DNA of 64,000 nucleotides from Pictodentalium vernedei (taxonomy: Eukaryota > Mollusca > Scaphopoda > Dentaliida > Dentaliidae): NCBI GenBank assembly GCA_031216915.1, contig CM062294.1:158737455-158801454 (forward strand), read 5' to 3'. This document shows positions 10,700-22,925 of this stretch, in pieces (position 1 is the first letter of the stretch; each line of letters opens with the position of its first letter). A model generated the notes under the pieces. That model was not told the DNA's origin. It was given only the letters and a program-made list of their open reading frames with translations, and did not search any database. A program made the translations under genes and the position numbers.

Positions 10700-10851
10700 A
10701 TAGAGGATATGGAATGAGTGTTTTTCTCATATAATATTTATGAAACGAGTCAAAGAATTTTCCGTTTTGCGAGCCTCTGACGAGCCCAAACGGAAAATTC
10801 GGACGAGTTTCATAAATATTATATGAGAAAAACACTCATTTCATATTCTAT
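10700..10851. repeat. Long palindrome within the 3.27-kb unit
   Basis: Arms ATGAGTGTTTTTCTCATATA and its complement, continuing through CATAAATATT, CTCGTCCGAATTTTCCG-type sequence to a GCGAGCCTCTGACGAGCC centre. Roughly 65-bp arms. Copies at about 13984-14137, 17254-17408 and 20516-20670; loop variants GACGAGCCC and GGCGAGCCC distinguish copies 1-2 from 3-4. Confidence 0.9.
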
Positions 10852-12040
10852 TTATCATATGACACGCACACGCATAAATTAGCCACTTAGTATGACTTTT
10901 TAACCCATTTACCTAACTTGAGTTGCAGACGGCACTTGGAAAAAACATCCTCGTATAACTAAAAATTTTTCATTTTTTGCTTCCAAAACATAGGAAGTTA
11001 AATGCTCTAACCACTGTGGCACGGTGCTCACAGGAAGGAAGTTAATTTATTAAAACTTCGTCTATGTCGTACCGTGAAGTCAAAACCTGCCTCCATGTAT
11101 AAAGGTGAATACCAGAAAATGAAATAATAATAGTTCCATGAGGTGTGGTGCGCCCCCTAACTGAAATTGTTTTCACACGCACGCTGCGATAATACATGGA
11201 CCTGCATTAGTGGGTAGTGAATGATCATTTACTATCGCGAATAATTCCATTCTCCATAGGTACAGATGTAGTCACAGGAGGGCCGCACTGATCTTCCGTT
11301 TTTCCAAATTGTCGCAGGAAGGCCCTGGGCCGCGCCAGTGACAGTGAGACACTCCCTCTCACACTCCCGTCAACTTGCAGCTACCTGCGCCGTTTGATGC
11401 ACGCATTAGAATCCATGATTGAAATCTGGCGCCTCAAACTCAGAATCATGGGGCGGCCACTGATAACCCCAAGTAAAACAATGAATGTGTGATGCACAAA
11501 CAAACATGAATTCCTTTGGAAAGAAAGTAATGAACATGCACACCATCAGCGCCTCGTAGGAATACCCGCACATCTAGACACTATAACAAGACAAATTGGT
11601 TCAATATTCTTACCGCTTGACGTTATTTCTTTTCCGTATGCATTACGACTTTGAAATTTACCAACATTTTTCATTTCTGCTGGAAAGAAAACTACAGTAC
11701 ATACGTATGAATTTCAAATGTTTAAACAGGTCTATTAGAAACCTATAAAACGCAATAAATACAAAATACTTGTCTTCAATGGATTTATAAATGAAAGTAC
11801 AAAGGGAAATGGGAGAAGCGTCATCCAGTGCAACATATGGATAAAACCATGGTCAAGTAAGGAATCCTTCACATAGTTCTGTCTTCAATCTTTTCAAAAC
11901 AGAAGTATTATTTGCTCTTTTAGAAGTCGCTCAGAATAAGGACTGTTGATAGCCACTGGCCACATTGTCTTCTGCTTCCACTTTCCGAACTCATAATTGA
12001 ATGTGAGGAAAAGAATAATTAATCTGGCTCATTGGAATGG

Positions 12041-12292
12041 TTAACCCTTTACCCAACGTAACGGCCAAAACCGGCCAGCACTATTCCCAAAAATCGCCCG
12101 TTAATTATCATTATATTTTCATTTTTTGTTTCAAAAACATAGGTTCTGACCCCTCTTTGGAACGAGCTCGTTGAGCTCGTTCCAATGAGGGGTCATAACC
12201 TATGTTTTTCAGACAAAAAAATTAAAAAAATTAGTTATTGAAGAATTTTGTTTGCAAGTGTCGTCTGCTTTTCATGTTAGGTAAAGGGATAA
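12041..12292. mobile_element. TTAA MITE (piggyBac-like), palindromic core (unit copy 1)
   Basis: Left end TTAACCCTTTACCCAACGTAA, right end CATGTTAGGTAAAGGGATAA (TTAA altered to ATAA). The centre is the GAGCTCGTTGAGCTC hairpin. The diverged paralogue at 25645 keeps the empty site GAATGATTAAGAGAG, proving insertion at TTAA. TTAA duplication and CCCTTT termini are piggyBac hallmarks; no transposase is encoded. Confidence 0.85.
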
Positions 12293-12496
12293 GACAGAAG
12301 ACAATGAGTGTGGAGTACTGGTGGGGGATGTGTGTGTGGGGGGGGGGGGGGGTGGAATCAACTACCCGATGTGAAGGTTTTCTTGTATTTCACATACGCC
12401 AGTATTTCCTGCCCCCCCCCCCCCCCGCGCCCCCCGCACACTACCGCAGTTTGTTCTGTATTTATACCACGATTAAACTAGAATTAAGTGAATGAT

Positions 12497-12570
12497 TGAG
12501 CGCGATGGCTCTGGGATGGACTGTTGGACTTTTATGCTAGAGGTCCCGAGTTCGATCCCCCTCTGGGATG
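12497..12570 (+). repeat. tRNA-like SINE head (copy 2)
   Basis: Same head as at 9211, with box B GAGTTCGATCC intact and box A region changed to CTCTGGGATGG. Confidence 0.7.
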
Positions 12571-13168
12571 AGAAATAAAAGAAAATTTAAGGAAAAATAC
12601 CACCTTCGGCGGTCTACTAACTTGACACTTTTTTGTGCACATTCTTTGTCTCAAAACCATAGGTTATGGCCCCTCTTTGGAACGAACTCGTCGAGCTCGT
12701 TCCAATGAGTGGTCATAACCTATGTTTTTGAGACATAAAATGAAAAACATTAGCTATTCAAGAATTTTGTTTGCAATTGTCCTCTGCTTTTCATGTCAGG
12801 TAAAAGCAGAGGATACTTCATTTAAGTCATATCGTCAGTCAAACGCGAAAAGTCCAATCACTCGCGTTCTTGCATGACGTTCTTACGCGTAATCCAGATA
12901 CCACACGTGGTGTATCGTGAACATGGAGATAAAGTCAACTTTAGTCAATCGTTTGTTCCCATGTTGTCCGTTTTGGAGGACTTGCAACCCAAGCATTGGT
13001 GACTGGTTCCTATTTTACTCACAGTAAACAAGCACTGCTTCACTTCCCGGGGTTTCCATGGGAAATAAGGTGAAATATTCTTGGACATTCGACTGATAGA
13101 ACACAGCGGGCCCTTCCTAAAAATTCTTTCCCCAATTCTCTTTCGTTATATAAGTTTAGGAATAAAAA

Positions 13169-13426
13169 ATGCCTGTTCTTGGCAAGTCCCTAAGGACAGG
13201 CAGTGTACCAAGAATGGAATCCCGAAGGGTAGTAAGATTCTTCCTCGGTTTGTTAGATAGATCGCCTCCGACAACCCAATCCTATGCCTTCAATGTTTTG
13301 ATTTTTCAAACCGCAAACATTGCCGACTGTTTCGCCTGCAAAACACACCCCCACGTAAAATGGTTTCCTTTCAGCTTTTATGGGTATTTATTGTATGCTA
13401 GCCGTGAATTATCGCGAATTGTCTAA
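13169..13426 (+). CDS. Hypothetical 85-residue ORF (copy 2)
   Basis: Same frame and upstream TATA-like sequence as the copy at 9884, with Ser12, Ala50, Val63 and Phe69. No known domain. The changes include loss of a charged residue next to the DCFACKTHPH motif. Confidence 0.2.
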   Translation: MPVLGKSLRTGSVPRMESRRVVRFFLGLLDRSPPTTQSYAFNVLIFQTANIADCFACKTHPHVKWFPFSFYGYLLYASRELSRIV

Positions 13427-15325
13427 AAGATATTGCTCGATGTTGATGGATATCGAGAAATATTCCTCAGTAGTTTCCTAATGACGTCATGTTTCGGCGC
13501 ATAACGTTGCCTTGAAGGAGCGATCAGCAGATCTTTGTTATTGTCCTGAAACTGTATGCAGTCGAATTGGGCCGAATATTGCGCAGTAAAATGTCACGAA
13601 GCACAGAGTACCATGTAATAAAAAGAAAATCTACTCTATTTTGGTGAATATCGTGAATTATCTCATAAGTGTGGACCTGAAAGGTTTTTTTTCACTAGCG
13701 CTTGCGCGAGTGAAAAATAATTCTTTCAGGTCCACGCGCTTCGGCGCATGATGTCGCTTTAAAGGAACGATCAGCAGATCTATGTTATTGTCTTGAAACT
13801 GTTTGCAGTCGAATTGGGCTGAATATTGCGCAGTAAAATGTCACGTAGCATAAAATAATACGCAAATCTACACTATTTTCGTGAATGTCGTGCATTATAT
13901 CATTCGTGTGGACCTGAACGTATTATCTTTCATTCGACAAGCGCTCGTAAAAATAAAACTTTCATGTCCACACTCAGGCTATAAATAGAGGATATGGAAT
14001 GAGTGTTTTTCTCATATAATATTTATGAAACGAGTCAAAGAATTTTCCGTTTTGCGAGCCTCTGACGAGCCCAAACGGAAAATTCGGACGAGTTTCATAA
14101 ATATTATATGAGAAAAACACTCATTTCATATTCTATTTATCATATGACACACACACGCATAAATTAGCCACTTAGTATGACTTTTTAACCCATTTACCTA
14201 ACTTGAGTTGCAGACGGCACTTGGAAAAAACATCCTCGTATAACTAAAAATTTTTCATTTTTTGCTTCCAAAACATAGGAAGTTAAATGCTCTAACCACT
14301 GAGGCACGGTGCTCACAGGAAGGAAGTTAATTTATTAAAACTTTGTCTATGTCGTACCGTGAAGTCAAAACTTGCCTCCATGTATAAAGGTGAATACCAG
14401 AAAATGAAATAATAATAGTTCCATGAGGTGTGGTGCGCCCCCTAACTGAAATTGTTTTCACACGCACGCTGCGATAATACATGGACCTGCATTAGTGGGT
14501 AGTGAATGATCATTTACTATCGTGAATAATTCCATTCCCCATAGGTACAGATGTAGTCACAGGAGGGCCGCACTGATCTTCCGTTTTTCCAAATTGTCGC
14601 AGGAAGGCCCTGGGCCGCGCCAGTGACAGTGAGACACTCCCTCTCACACTCCCGTCAACTTGCAGCTACCTGCGCCGTTTGATGCACGCATTAGAATCCA
14701 TGATTGAAATCTGGCGCCTCAAACTCAGAATCATGGGGCGGCCACTGATAACCCCAAGTAAAACAATGAATGTGTGATGCACAAACAAACATGAATTCCT
14801 TTGGAAAGAAAGTAATGAACATGCACACCATCAGCGCCTCGTAGGAATACCCGCACATCTAGACACTATAACAAGACAAATTGGTTCAATATTCTTACCG
14901 CTTGACGTTATTTCTTTTCCGTATGCATTACGACTTTGAAATTTACCAACATTTTTCATTTCTGCTGGAAAGAAAACTACAGTACATACGTATGAATTTC
15001 AAATGTTCAAACAGGTCTATTAGAAACCTATAAAACGCAATAAATACAAAATACTTGTCTTCAATGGATATATAAATGAAAGTACAAAGGGAAATGGGAG
15101 AAGCGTCATCCAGTGCAACATATGGATAAAACCATGGTCAAATAAGGAATTCTTCACATAGTTCTGTCTTCAATCTTTTCAAAACAGAAGTGTTATTTGC
15201 TCTTTTAGAAGTCGCTCAGAATAAGGACTGTTGATAGCCACTGGCCACATTGTCTTCTGCTTCCACTTTCCGAACTCATAATTGAATGTGAGGAAAAGAA
15301 TAATTAATCTGGCTCATTGGAATGG

Positions 15326-15554
15326 TTAACCCTTTACCCAACGTAACGGCCAAAACCGGCCCGTTAATTATCATTATATTTTCATTTTTTGTCTGAAAAC
15401 ATAGGTTCTGACCCCTCTTTGGAACGAGCTCGTTGAGCTCGTTCCAATGAGTGGTCATAACCTATGTTTTTCAGACAAAAAAATAAAAAAAATTAGTTAT
15501 TGAAGAATTTTGTTTGCAAGTGTCGTCTGCTTTTCATGTTAGGTAAAGGGATAA
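15326..15554. mobile_element. TTAA MITE (unit copy 2)
   Basis: Orthologous to the insertion at 12041, carried along by amplification of the unit; internally about 23 bp shorter. Confidence 0.85.
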
Positions 15555-15766
15555 GACAGAACACAATGAGTGTGGAGTACTGGTGGGGGATGTGTGTGTG
15601 TGTGGGGGGGGGGGGGGAGAGGGGGTGGAATCAACTACCCGATGTGAAGGTTTTCTTGTATTTCACATACGCCAGTATTTCCTGCCCTCCCCCCCCCCGC
15701 CCCCCGCACACTACCGCAGTTTGTTCTGTATTTATACCACGATTAAACTCGAATTAAGTGAATGAT

Positions 15767-15840
15767 GGAGCGCGATGGCTCTGTGATGGACTGTTGGACT
15801 TTTATGCTAGAGGTCCCGAGTTCGATCCCCCTCTGGGATG
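15767..15840 (+). repeat. tRNA-like SINE head (copy 3)
   Basis: Same 74-base head, both pol III-like boxes retained. Confidence 0.7.
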
Positions 15841-16438
15841 AGAAATAAAAGAAAATTTAACGAAAAATACCACCTTCGGCGGTCTACTAACTTGACACTT
15901 TTTTGTGCACATTCTTTGTCTCAAAACCATAGGTTATGGCCCCTCTTCGGAACAAAGTCGTCGAGCTCGTTCCAATGAGTGGTCATAACCTATGTTTTTG
16001 AGACATAAAATGAAAAACATTAGCTATTCAAGAATTTTGTTTTCAATTGTCCTCTGCTTTTCATGTCAGGTAAAAGCAGAGGATACTTCATTTAAGTCAT
16101 ATCGTCAGTCAAACGTGAAAAGTCCAATCACTCGCGTTCTTGCATGACGTTCTTACGCGTAATCCAGATAACACACGTGGTGTATCGTGAACATGGAGAT
16201 AAAGTCAACTTTAGTCAATCGTTTGTTCCCATGTTGTCCGTTTTGGAGGACTTGCAACCCAAGCATTGGTGACTGGTTCCTATTTTACTCACAGTAAACA
16301 AGCACTGCTTCACTTCCCGGGGTTTCCATGGGAAATAACGTGAAATATTCTTGGACATTCGACTGATAGAACACAGCGGGCCCTTCCTAAAAATTCTTTC
16401 CCCAATTCTCTTTCGTTATATAAGTTTAGGAATAAAAA

Positions 16439-16696
16439 ATGCCTGTTCTTGGCAAGTCCCTAAGGACAGGCAGTGTACCTAGAATGGAATCCCGAAGGGT
16501 AGTAAGATTCTTCCTCGGTTTGTTAGATAGATCGCCTCCGACAACCCAATCCTATGCCTTCAATGTTTTGATTTTTCAAACCGGAAACATTGCCGACTGT
16601 TTCGCCTGCAAAACACACCCCCACGAAAAATGGTTTCCTTTCAGCTTTTATGGGTATTTATTGTATGCTAGCCGTGAATTATCGCGAATTGTCTAA
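16439..16696 (+). CDS. Hypothetical 85-residue ORF (copy 3)
   Basis: Differs from the copy at 9884 by Ser12 and Phe69. Frame intact, no recognised function. Confidence 0.2.
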   Translation: MPVLGKSLRTGSVPRMESRRVVRFFLGLLDRSPPTTQSYAFNVLIFQTGNIADCFACKTHPHEKWFPFSFYGYLLYASRELSRIV

Positions 16697-18596
16697 AAGA
16701 TATTGCTCGATGTTGATGGATATCGAGAAATATTCCTCAGTAGCTTCCTAATGACGTCATGTTTCGGCGCATAACGTTGCCTTGAAGGAGCGATCAGCAG
16801 ATCTTTGTTATTGTCTTGAAACTGTATGCAGTCGAATTGGGCCGAATATTGCGCAGTAAAATGTCACGAAGCACAGAGTACCATGTAATAAAAAGAAAAT
16901 CTACTCTATTTTGGTGAATATCGTGAATTATCTCATAAGTGTGGACCTGAAAGGTTTTTTTTTCACTAGCGCTTGCGCGAGTGAAAAATAATTCTTTCAG
17001 GTCCACGCGCTTCGGCGCATGATGTCGCTTTAAAGGAACGATCAGCAGATCTATGTTATTGTCTTGAAACTGTTTGCAGTCGAATTGGGCTGAATATTGC
17101 GCAGTAAAATGTCACGTAGCATAAAATAATAAGAAAATCTACGCTATTTTCGTGAATGTCGTGCATTATATCATTCGTGTGGACCTGAACGTATTATCTT
17201 TCATTCGACAAGCGCTCGTAAAAATAAAACTTTCATGTCCACACTCAGGCGATAAATAGAGGATATGGAATGAGTGTTTTTCTCATATAATATTTATGAA
17301 ACGAGTCAAAGAATTTTCCGTTTTGCGAGCCTCTGGCGAGCCCAAACGGAAAATTCGGACGAGTTTCATAAATATTATATGAGAAAAACACTCATTTCAT
17401 ATTCTATTTATCATATGACACACACACGCATAAATTAGCCACTTAGTATGACTTTTTAACCCATTTACCTAACTTGAGTTGCAGACGGCACTTGGAAAAA
17501 ACATCCTCGTATAACTAAAATTTTTTAATTTTTTGCTTCCAAAACATAGGAAGTTAAATGCTCTAACCACTGAGGCACGGTGCTCACAGGAAGGAAGTTA
17601 ATTTATTAAAACTTCGTCTATGTCGTACCGTGAAGTCAAAACCTGCCTCCATGTATAAAGGTGAATACCAGAAAATGAAATAATAATAGTTCCATGAGGT
17701 GTGGTGCGCCCCCTAACTGAAATTGTTTTCACACGCACGCTGCGATAATACATGGACCTGCATTAGTGGGTAGTGAATGATCATTTACTATCGCGAATAA
17801 TTCCATTCCCCATAGGTACAGATGTAGTCACAGGAGGGCCGCACTGATCTTCCGTTTTTCCAAATTGTCGCAGGAAGGCCCTGGGACGCGCCAGTGACAG
17901 TGAGACACTCCCTCTCACACTCCCGTCAACTTGCAGCTACCTGCGCCGTTTGATGCACGCATTAGAATCCATGATTGAAATCTGGCGCCTCAAACTCAGA
18001 ATCATGGGGCGGCCACTGATAACCCCAAGTAAAACAATGAATGTGTGATGCACAAACAAACATGAATTCTTTTGGAAAGAAAGTAATGAACATGCACACC
18101 ATCAGCTCCTCGTAGGAATACCCGCACATCTAGACACTATAACAAGACAAATTGGTTCAATATTCTTACCGCTTGACGTTATTTCTTTTCCGTATGCATT
18201 ACGACTTTGAAATTTACCAACATTTTTCTTTTCTGCTGGAAAGAAAACTACAGTACATACGTATGAATTTCAAATGTTCAAACAGGTCTATTAGAAACCT
18301 ATAAAACGCAATAAATACAAAATACTTGTCTTCAATGGATATATAAATGAAAGTACAAAGGGAAATGGGAGAAGCGTCATCCAGTGCAATATATGGATAA
18401 AACCATGATCAAATAAGGAATCCTTCACATAGTTCTGTCTTCAATCGTTTCAAAACAGAAGTGTTATTTGCTCTTTTAGAAGTCGCTCAGAATAAGGACT
18501 GTTGATAGCCACTGGCCACATTGTCTTCTGCTTCCACTTTCCGAACTCATAATTGAATGTGAGGAAAAGAATAATTAATCTGGCTCATTGGAATGG

Positions 18597-18827
18597 TTAA
18601 CCCTTTACCCAACGTAACGGCCAAAACCGACCCGTTAATTATCATTATATTTTCATTTTTTGTCTGAAAAACATAGGTTCTGACCCCTCTTTGGAACGAG
18701 CTCGTTGAGCTCGTTCCAATGAGGTGTCATAACCTATGTTTTTCAGACAAAAAAATAAAAAAAAATTAGTTATTGAAGAATTTTGTTTGCAAGTGTCGTC
18801 TGCTTTTCATGTTAGGTAAAGGGATAA
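18597..18827. mobile_element. TTAA MITE (unit copy 3)
   Basis: Orthologous to 12041 and 15326, sharing the shortened left part with copy 2. Confidence 0.85.
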
Positions 18828-19035
18828 GACAGAACACAATGAGTGTGGAGTACTGGTGGGGGATGTGTGTGTGTGTGTGGGGGGGGGGGGGGGTGGAATC
18901 AACTACCCGATGTGAAGGTTTTCTTGTATTTCACATACGCCAGTATTTCCTCCCCCCCCCCCCCACCCGCCCCCGCACACTACCGCAGTTTGTTCTGTAT
19001 TTATACCACGATTAAACTCGAATTAAGTGAATGAT

Positions 19036-19109
19036 GGAGCGCGATGGCTCTGTGATGGACTGTTGGACTTTTATGCTAGAGGTCCCGAGTTCGATCCCCC
19101 TCTGGGATG
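19036..19109 (+). repeat. tRNA-like SINE head (copy 4)
   Basis: Same 74-base head, both pol III-like boxes retained. Confidence 0.7.
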
Positions 19110-19708
19110 AGAAATAAAAGAAAATTTAAGGAAAAATATCACCTTCGGCGGTCTACTAACTTGACACTTTTTTGTGCACATTCTTTGTCTCAAAACCATA
19201 GGTTATGGCCCCTCTTTGGAACGAACTCGTCGAGCTCGTTCCAATGAGTGGTCATAACCTATGTTTTTGAGACATAAAATGAAAAAACATTAGCTATTCA
19301 AGAATTTTGTTTTCAATTGTCCTCTGCTTTTCATGTCAGGTAAAAGCAGAGGATACTTCATTTAAGTCATATCGTCAGTCAAACGTGAAAAGTCCAATCA
19401 CTCGCGTTCTTGCATGACGTTCTTACGCGTAATCCAGATAACACACGTGGTGTATCGTGAACATGGAGATAAAGTCAACTTTAGTCAATCGTTTGTTCCC
19501 ATGTTGTCCGTTTTGGAGGACTTGCAACCCAAGCATTGGTGACTGGTTCCTATTTTACTCACAGTAAACAAGCACTGCTTCACTTCCCGGGGTTTCCATG
19601 GGAAATAACGTGAAATATTCTTGGACATTCGACTGATAGAACACAGCGGGCCCTTCCTAAAAATTATTTCCCCAATTCTCTTTCGTTATATAAGTTTAGG
19701 AATAAAAA

Positions 19709-19966
19709 ATGCCTGTTCTTGGCAAGTCCCTAAGGACAGGCATTGTACCTAGAATGGAATCCCGAAGGGTAGTAAGATTCTTCCTCGGTTTGTTAGATAG
19801 ATCGCCTCCGACAACCCAATCCTATGCCTTCAATGTTTTGATTTTTCAAACCGGAAACATTGCCGACTGTTTCGCCTGCAAAACACACCCCCACGAAAAA
19901 TGGTTTCCTTTCAGCTTTTATGGGTATTTATTGTATGCTAGCCGTGAATTATCGCGAATTGTCTAA
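19709..19966 (+). CDS. Hypothetical 85-residue ORF (copy 4)
   Basis: Differs from the copy at 9884 only by Phe69. Frame intact, no recognised function. Confidence 0.2.
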   Translation: MPVLGKSLRTGIVPRMESRRVVRFFLGLLDRSPPTTQSYAFNVLIFQTGNIADCFACKTHPHEKWFPFSFYGYLLYASRELSRIV

Positions 19967-20789
19967 AAGATATTGCTCGATGTTGATGGATATCGAGAAA
20001 TATTCCTCAGTAGCTTCCTAATGACGTCATGCTTCGGCGCATAGCGTTGCCTTGAAGGAGCGATCAGCAGATCTTTGTTATTGTCTTGAAACTGTATGCA
20101 GTCGAATTGGGCCGAATATTGCGCAGTAAAATGTCACGAAGCACAGAGTACCATGTAATAAAAAGAAAATCTACTCTATTTTGGTGAATATCGTGAATTA
20201 TCTCATGAGTGTGGACCTGAAAGGTTTTTTTTTCACTAGCGCGAGTGAAAAATAATTCTTTCAGGTCCACGCGCTTCGGCGCATGATGTCGCTTTAAAGG
20301 AACGATCAGCAGATCTATGTTATTGTCTTGAAACTGTTTGCAGTCGAATTGGGCTGAATTTTGCGCAGTAAAATGTCACGTGGCATAAAATAATAAGAAA
20401 ATCTACGCTATTTTCGTGAATGTCGTGCATTATATCATTCGTGTGGACCTGAACGTATTATCTTTCATTCGACAAGCGCTCGCAAAAATAAAACTTTCAT
20501 GTCCACACTCAGGCGATAAATAGAGGATATGGAATGAGTGTTTTTCTCATATAATATTTATGAAACGAGTCAAAGAATTTCCGTTTTGCGAGCCTCTGGC
20601 GAGCCCAAACGGAAAATTCGGACGAGTTTCATAAATATTATATGAGAAAAACACTCATTTCATATTCTATTTATCATATGACACACACACGCATAAATTA
20701 GCCACTTAGTATGACTTTTTAACCCATTTACCTAACTTGAGTTGCAGACGGCACTTGGAAAAAACATCCTCGTATAACTAAATTTTTTT

Positions 20790-20892
20790 CATTTTTTGCT
20801 TCCAAAACATAGGTTATGACCCATCATTGGAACGAGCTCGTCGAGCTCGTTCCAATGAGGGGTTTTAACCTATGTTTTGGAAGCAAAAAGTG
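20790..20892. repeat. Palindrome at the array's right edge
   Basis: TTTTTGCTTCCAAAACATAGG pairs with CCTATGTTTTGGAAGCAAAAA around the GAGCTCGTCGAGCTC core. Complete here, but only its left tip survives in unit copies 1-3. Confidence 0.85.
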
Positions 20893-21578
20893 AGAATATA
20901 AGAAAAAACGAATGGCGTCTTTCTTGTAGGTAATAGATTAATACAATATAACCCACCCTAAATAGGACAGATAACGTAAATTCTCCCTACTGAAATTAAG
21001 CAAATGTGACCCAGTTGTATTTTGTTTAGCCAATCAGATTGTCCAGTTTTGAAATTGACCAATGAAAGCTTCCAACTGTAATGATGCAAATTATGAAAAT
21101 GTGGCCCAGTTGTATTTTGTTCAGCCAATCAAATTGTCTAGTTTTGAAATTGACCAATGAAATTGACGGAAAGCTTCATTTATCATTAATATGAAAACAA
21201 AATATCAAATGTTTTAATGTGAACAAAACGGATGAGTCATATGATAATTCCAGATATTCACTAAAATAGCGTAGATATCCTCTATTTATTTATAAAAGTA
21301 GTGCACAAGATTGTTGTAGTGGCTTGTGTGCAACAGGGTTTTTGAAATATGTACCATACAAACTTGAGTTTTTCAGCACTCGTTTTTATGCATGTAAGTG
21401 TTTTGAAGCACCAAAACCTTTGAAAATGCGTGTTTGAGAAGCTTTCATCCCAAAGCTGGTATCCAATGGTACAGGATTTTCCTTTGTATGAAATTTGTTC
21501 ATGAAATGTTGTCATTTTCAGTGTCATGGCTGCAGCTCAAAATGATATCACCTTAATCAAAGTACACCCACTACCTAG
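20893..21578. other. Spacer with duplicated CCAAT-box segment
   Basis: An imperfect direct duplication of about 95 bp (from about 21005 and about 21100) each begins with GTGGCCCAGTTGTATTTTGT or a close variant. Each half has an AGCCAATCA box and a GACCAATGAAA box. These are NF-Y-like CCAAT motifs, but no gene start is seen next to them. The rest shows no coding signal. Confidence 0.45.
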
Positions 21579-21803
21579 TTAACCCTTTACCTAACATGAA
21601 AAGGAGACAACAATTGCAAACAAAATTCTTGAATAATTAATTTTTTGCCTCAAAAACATAGGTTATGACCCCTCTTTGGAACGAATTCGTCCCAAAGAGG
21701 GGTCATAACCTATGTTTTTGAGACAAAAAATAGTGAAAATTAATTGGCGATTTTTGAGAATAGCGCTAGTCGGTTTGGGCCGTTAAATTGCGTAACGCTT
21801 CAG
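21579..21803. mobile_element. TTAA MITE, reverse orientation, one end decayed
   Basis: Begins TTAACCCTTTACCTAACATG (the family's right end, reversed). It contains the CAAAAACATAGGTTATGACC hairpin with a shortened GAATTC centre, and ends in a degraded GGTTTGGGCCGTTA version of the left end. Confidence 0.8.
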
Positions 21804-22635
21804 ACAAAGCGCGTCAGATGACAAATTAAGGTGCTATATAAGTAAGGGAAATTTGTTCACTTCGAAATTCCCACCTCTGATATTCCATAAATTCAAATTA
21901 CATATACACAAATTATACATCAAAATGACGGTTGTGATATATAAAACTGGAGAAGTATATGCAGTCAACTCATAGAGTGGACAGCAGGCACCAATGGTTC
22001 CCGGAAGTCTGCTACCGCATTCGTACTAGAACTGAAAATAAAATAATATTTCAGGAGAACACCTCTTGGCAAAATGTGCTTCTGGTATCCAAGCAAAAAG
22101 CTAGGCATTCAAAATACTTTATGATGCTGTGAAATGACTGCATTTGGGGAAAGACCGACACTGTCTGCATTTTTTTTATTGAAGATAGGCTTCATGGCTG
22201 ACGGAGATGCGCCTGTTACGTACTACCCCGAATTTTCATCGAATAAACAATCGCGTGATTCTAAGAAATTCCAACAGTTGTCATGATACCGTGCAAGTAA
22301 TATTGCCACTACGGAGTCCTCATATAATGGTAGACTGTCGTGTGAATGCGACTTGTCTCATTATTTTATTTTAGACGGCATTGCATATCGATACTCTTTC
22401 GTCTCCGATGACCTTGATCGAAATGTAAACAAGCAAACCTATGCAACCTACAAAAAATAGGATAGTTTTGTCACTCTCTTGTTTTTAAAGGATTGTTTGG
22501 AATGGATGTGGTTATGTTCTGAGTATCGTAACAGAGCAACCCATTGCTATTTTGTCACATTGCAGATAAGCGCAAAGAATGGCGTTGTATATTTGTTGGG
22601 CTTTAACGATACTTTCAACACCAAGGATCACATCG
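21804..22635. other. Unassigned sequence
   Basis: AT-rich, short ORFs only, no recognised repeat or splice-bounded ORF. Confidence 0.4.
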
Positions 22636-22925
22636 TGTCGGGCAGTTTTGCGGATGGGAGAACCAGAGAAAACGAGAGTGAATCACCGAGCAGCGGCGAG
22701 CAATTGTCCGACTTTTCACCGTATAAGCCCTGCAGAATTAGAGGCGGTTGAAAGCCAGTACACCATTGATGTGCAGTATGCCTTAGTACACCATGCGCCA
22801 CGTGAAAAATGATGATTAAGCACCTTGCCCTTGAAGACAATGCTATTACCGCTGGTCAGAATCGAACCATTGACCTTTCTGTTTGAAGTTCAATGTTCTA
22901 ACCACTGAACCACTGTGTTCCCAAG
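22636..22925 (-). mobile_element. Old tRNA-headed SINE, reverse orientation
   Basis: Reading on the minus strand from 22925: a tRNA-like head (GTGGTTCAGTGGTTAGAAC, box B GGTTCGATTC), then CAAGGGCAAGGTGCTTAA and GTGTACTAAGGCATACTGCA. These are the head and body of the SINE at 48197, with many changes and no clear tail. The head end of this same SINE is what survives at about 10984-11035 in the 3.27-kb units. Confidence 0.75.

Larger units (their letters stand above)
9191..12476. repeat. 3.27-kb tandem unit, copy 1
   Basis: First of three and a half direct copies. Order within the unit: tRNA-like SINE head; hairpin with GAGCTC core (9362-9450); short hairpin (9499-9529); a segment also found inverted at 30264-30452; TATA-like TTATATAAGT (9861-9870); 85-codon ORF; an internal tandem duplication of about 250 bp (10209-10455 and 10468-10690), each half beginning GGAGCGATCAGCAGATCT or a close variant; a large palindrome (10700-10851); a half SINE/MITE junction near 10980; 1 kb of unique sequence; a TTAA MITE (12041-12292); and a G-run/C-run pair (12331-12430). 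Apart from small indels it is almost identical to copies 2 and 3, so amplification was recent or copies are homogenised. Confidence 0.95.
12477..15746. repeat. 3.27-kb tandem unit, copy 2
   Basis: Direct repeat of copy 1 at a 3286-bp offset with scattered substitutions. Length differences fall at the G and C runs (15600-15700) and in its shorter MITE (15326-15554), which lacks about 23 bp after the first GGCC. All landmark elements of copy 1 are present in the same order. Confidence 0.95.
15747..19015. repeat. 3.27-kb tandem unit, copy 3
   Basis: Direct repeat at a 3270-bp offset. Shares with copy 4, against copies 1 and 2, a few variants such as TAATAAGAAAATCTACGC near 17128 and TCTGGCGAGCCC in the palindrome loop, which suggests copies 3 and 4 are the closest pair. 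Confidence 0.95.
19016..20892. repeat. 3.27-kb tandem unit, copy 4, truncated
   Basis: Matches the first half of the unit up to TTTTGCTTCCAAAACATAGG (about 20815). Where copies 1-3 then jump to AAGTTAAATGCTCTAACC (a SINE remnant), copy 4 instead completes a palindrome (20790-20892) and leaves the homology. It therefore shows what was deleted at that junction in the other copies. Confidence 0.9.

Noticed and set aside
9211..19109. tRNA genes in each 3.27-kb unit
   Set aside because: Only the pol III boxes are tRNA-like; acceptor stem and 3' end do not pair, and the sequence matches a SINE head.
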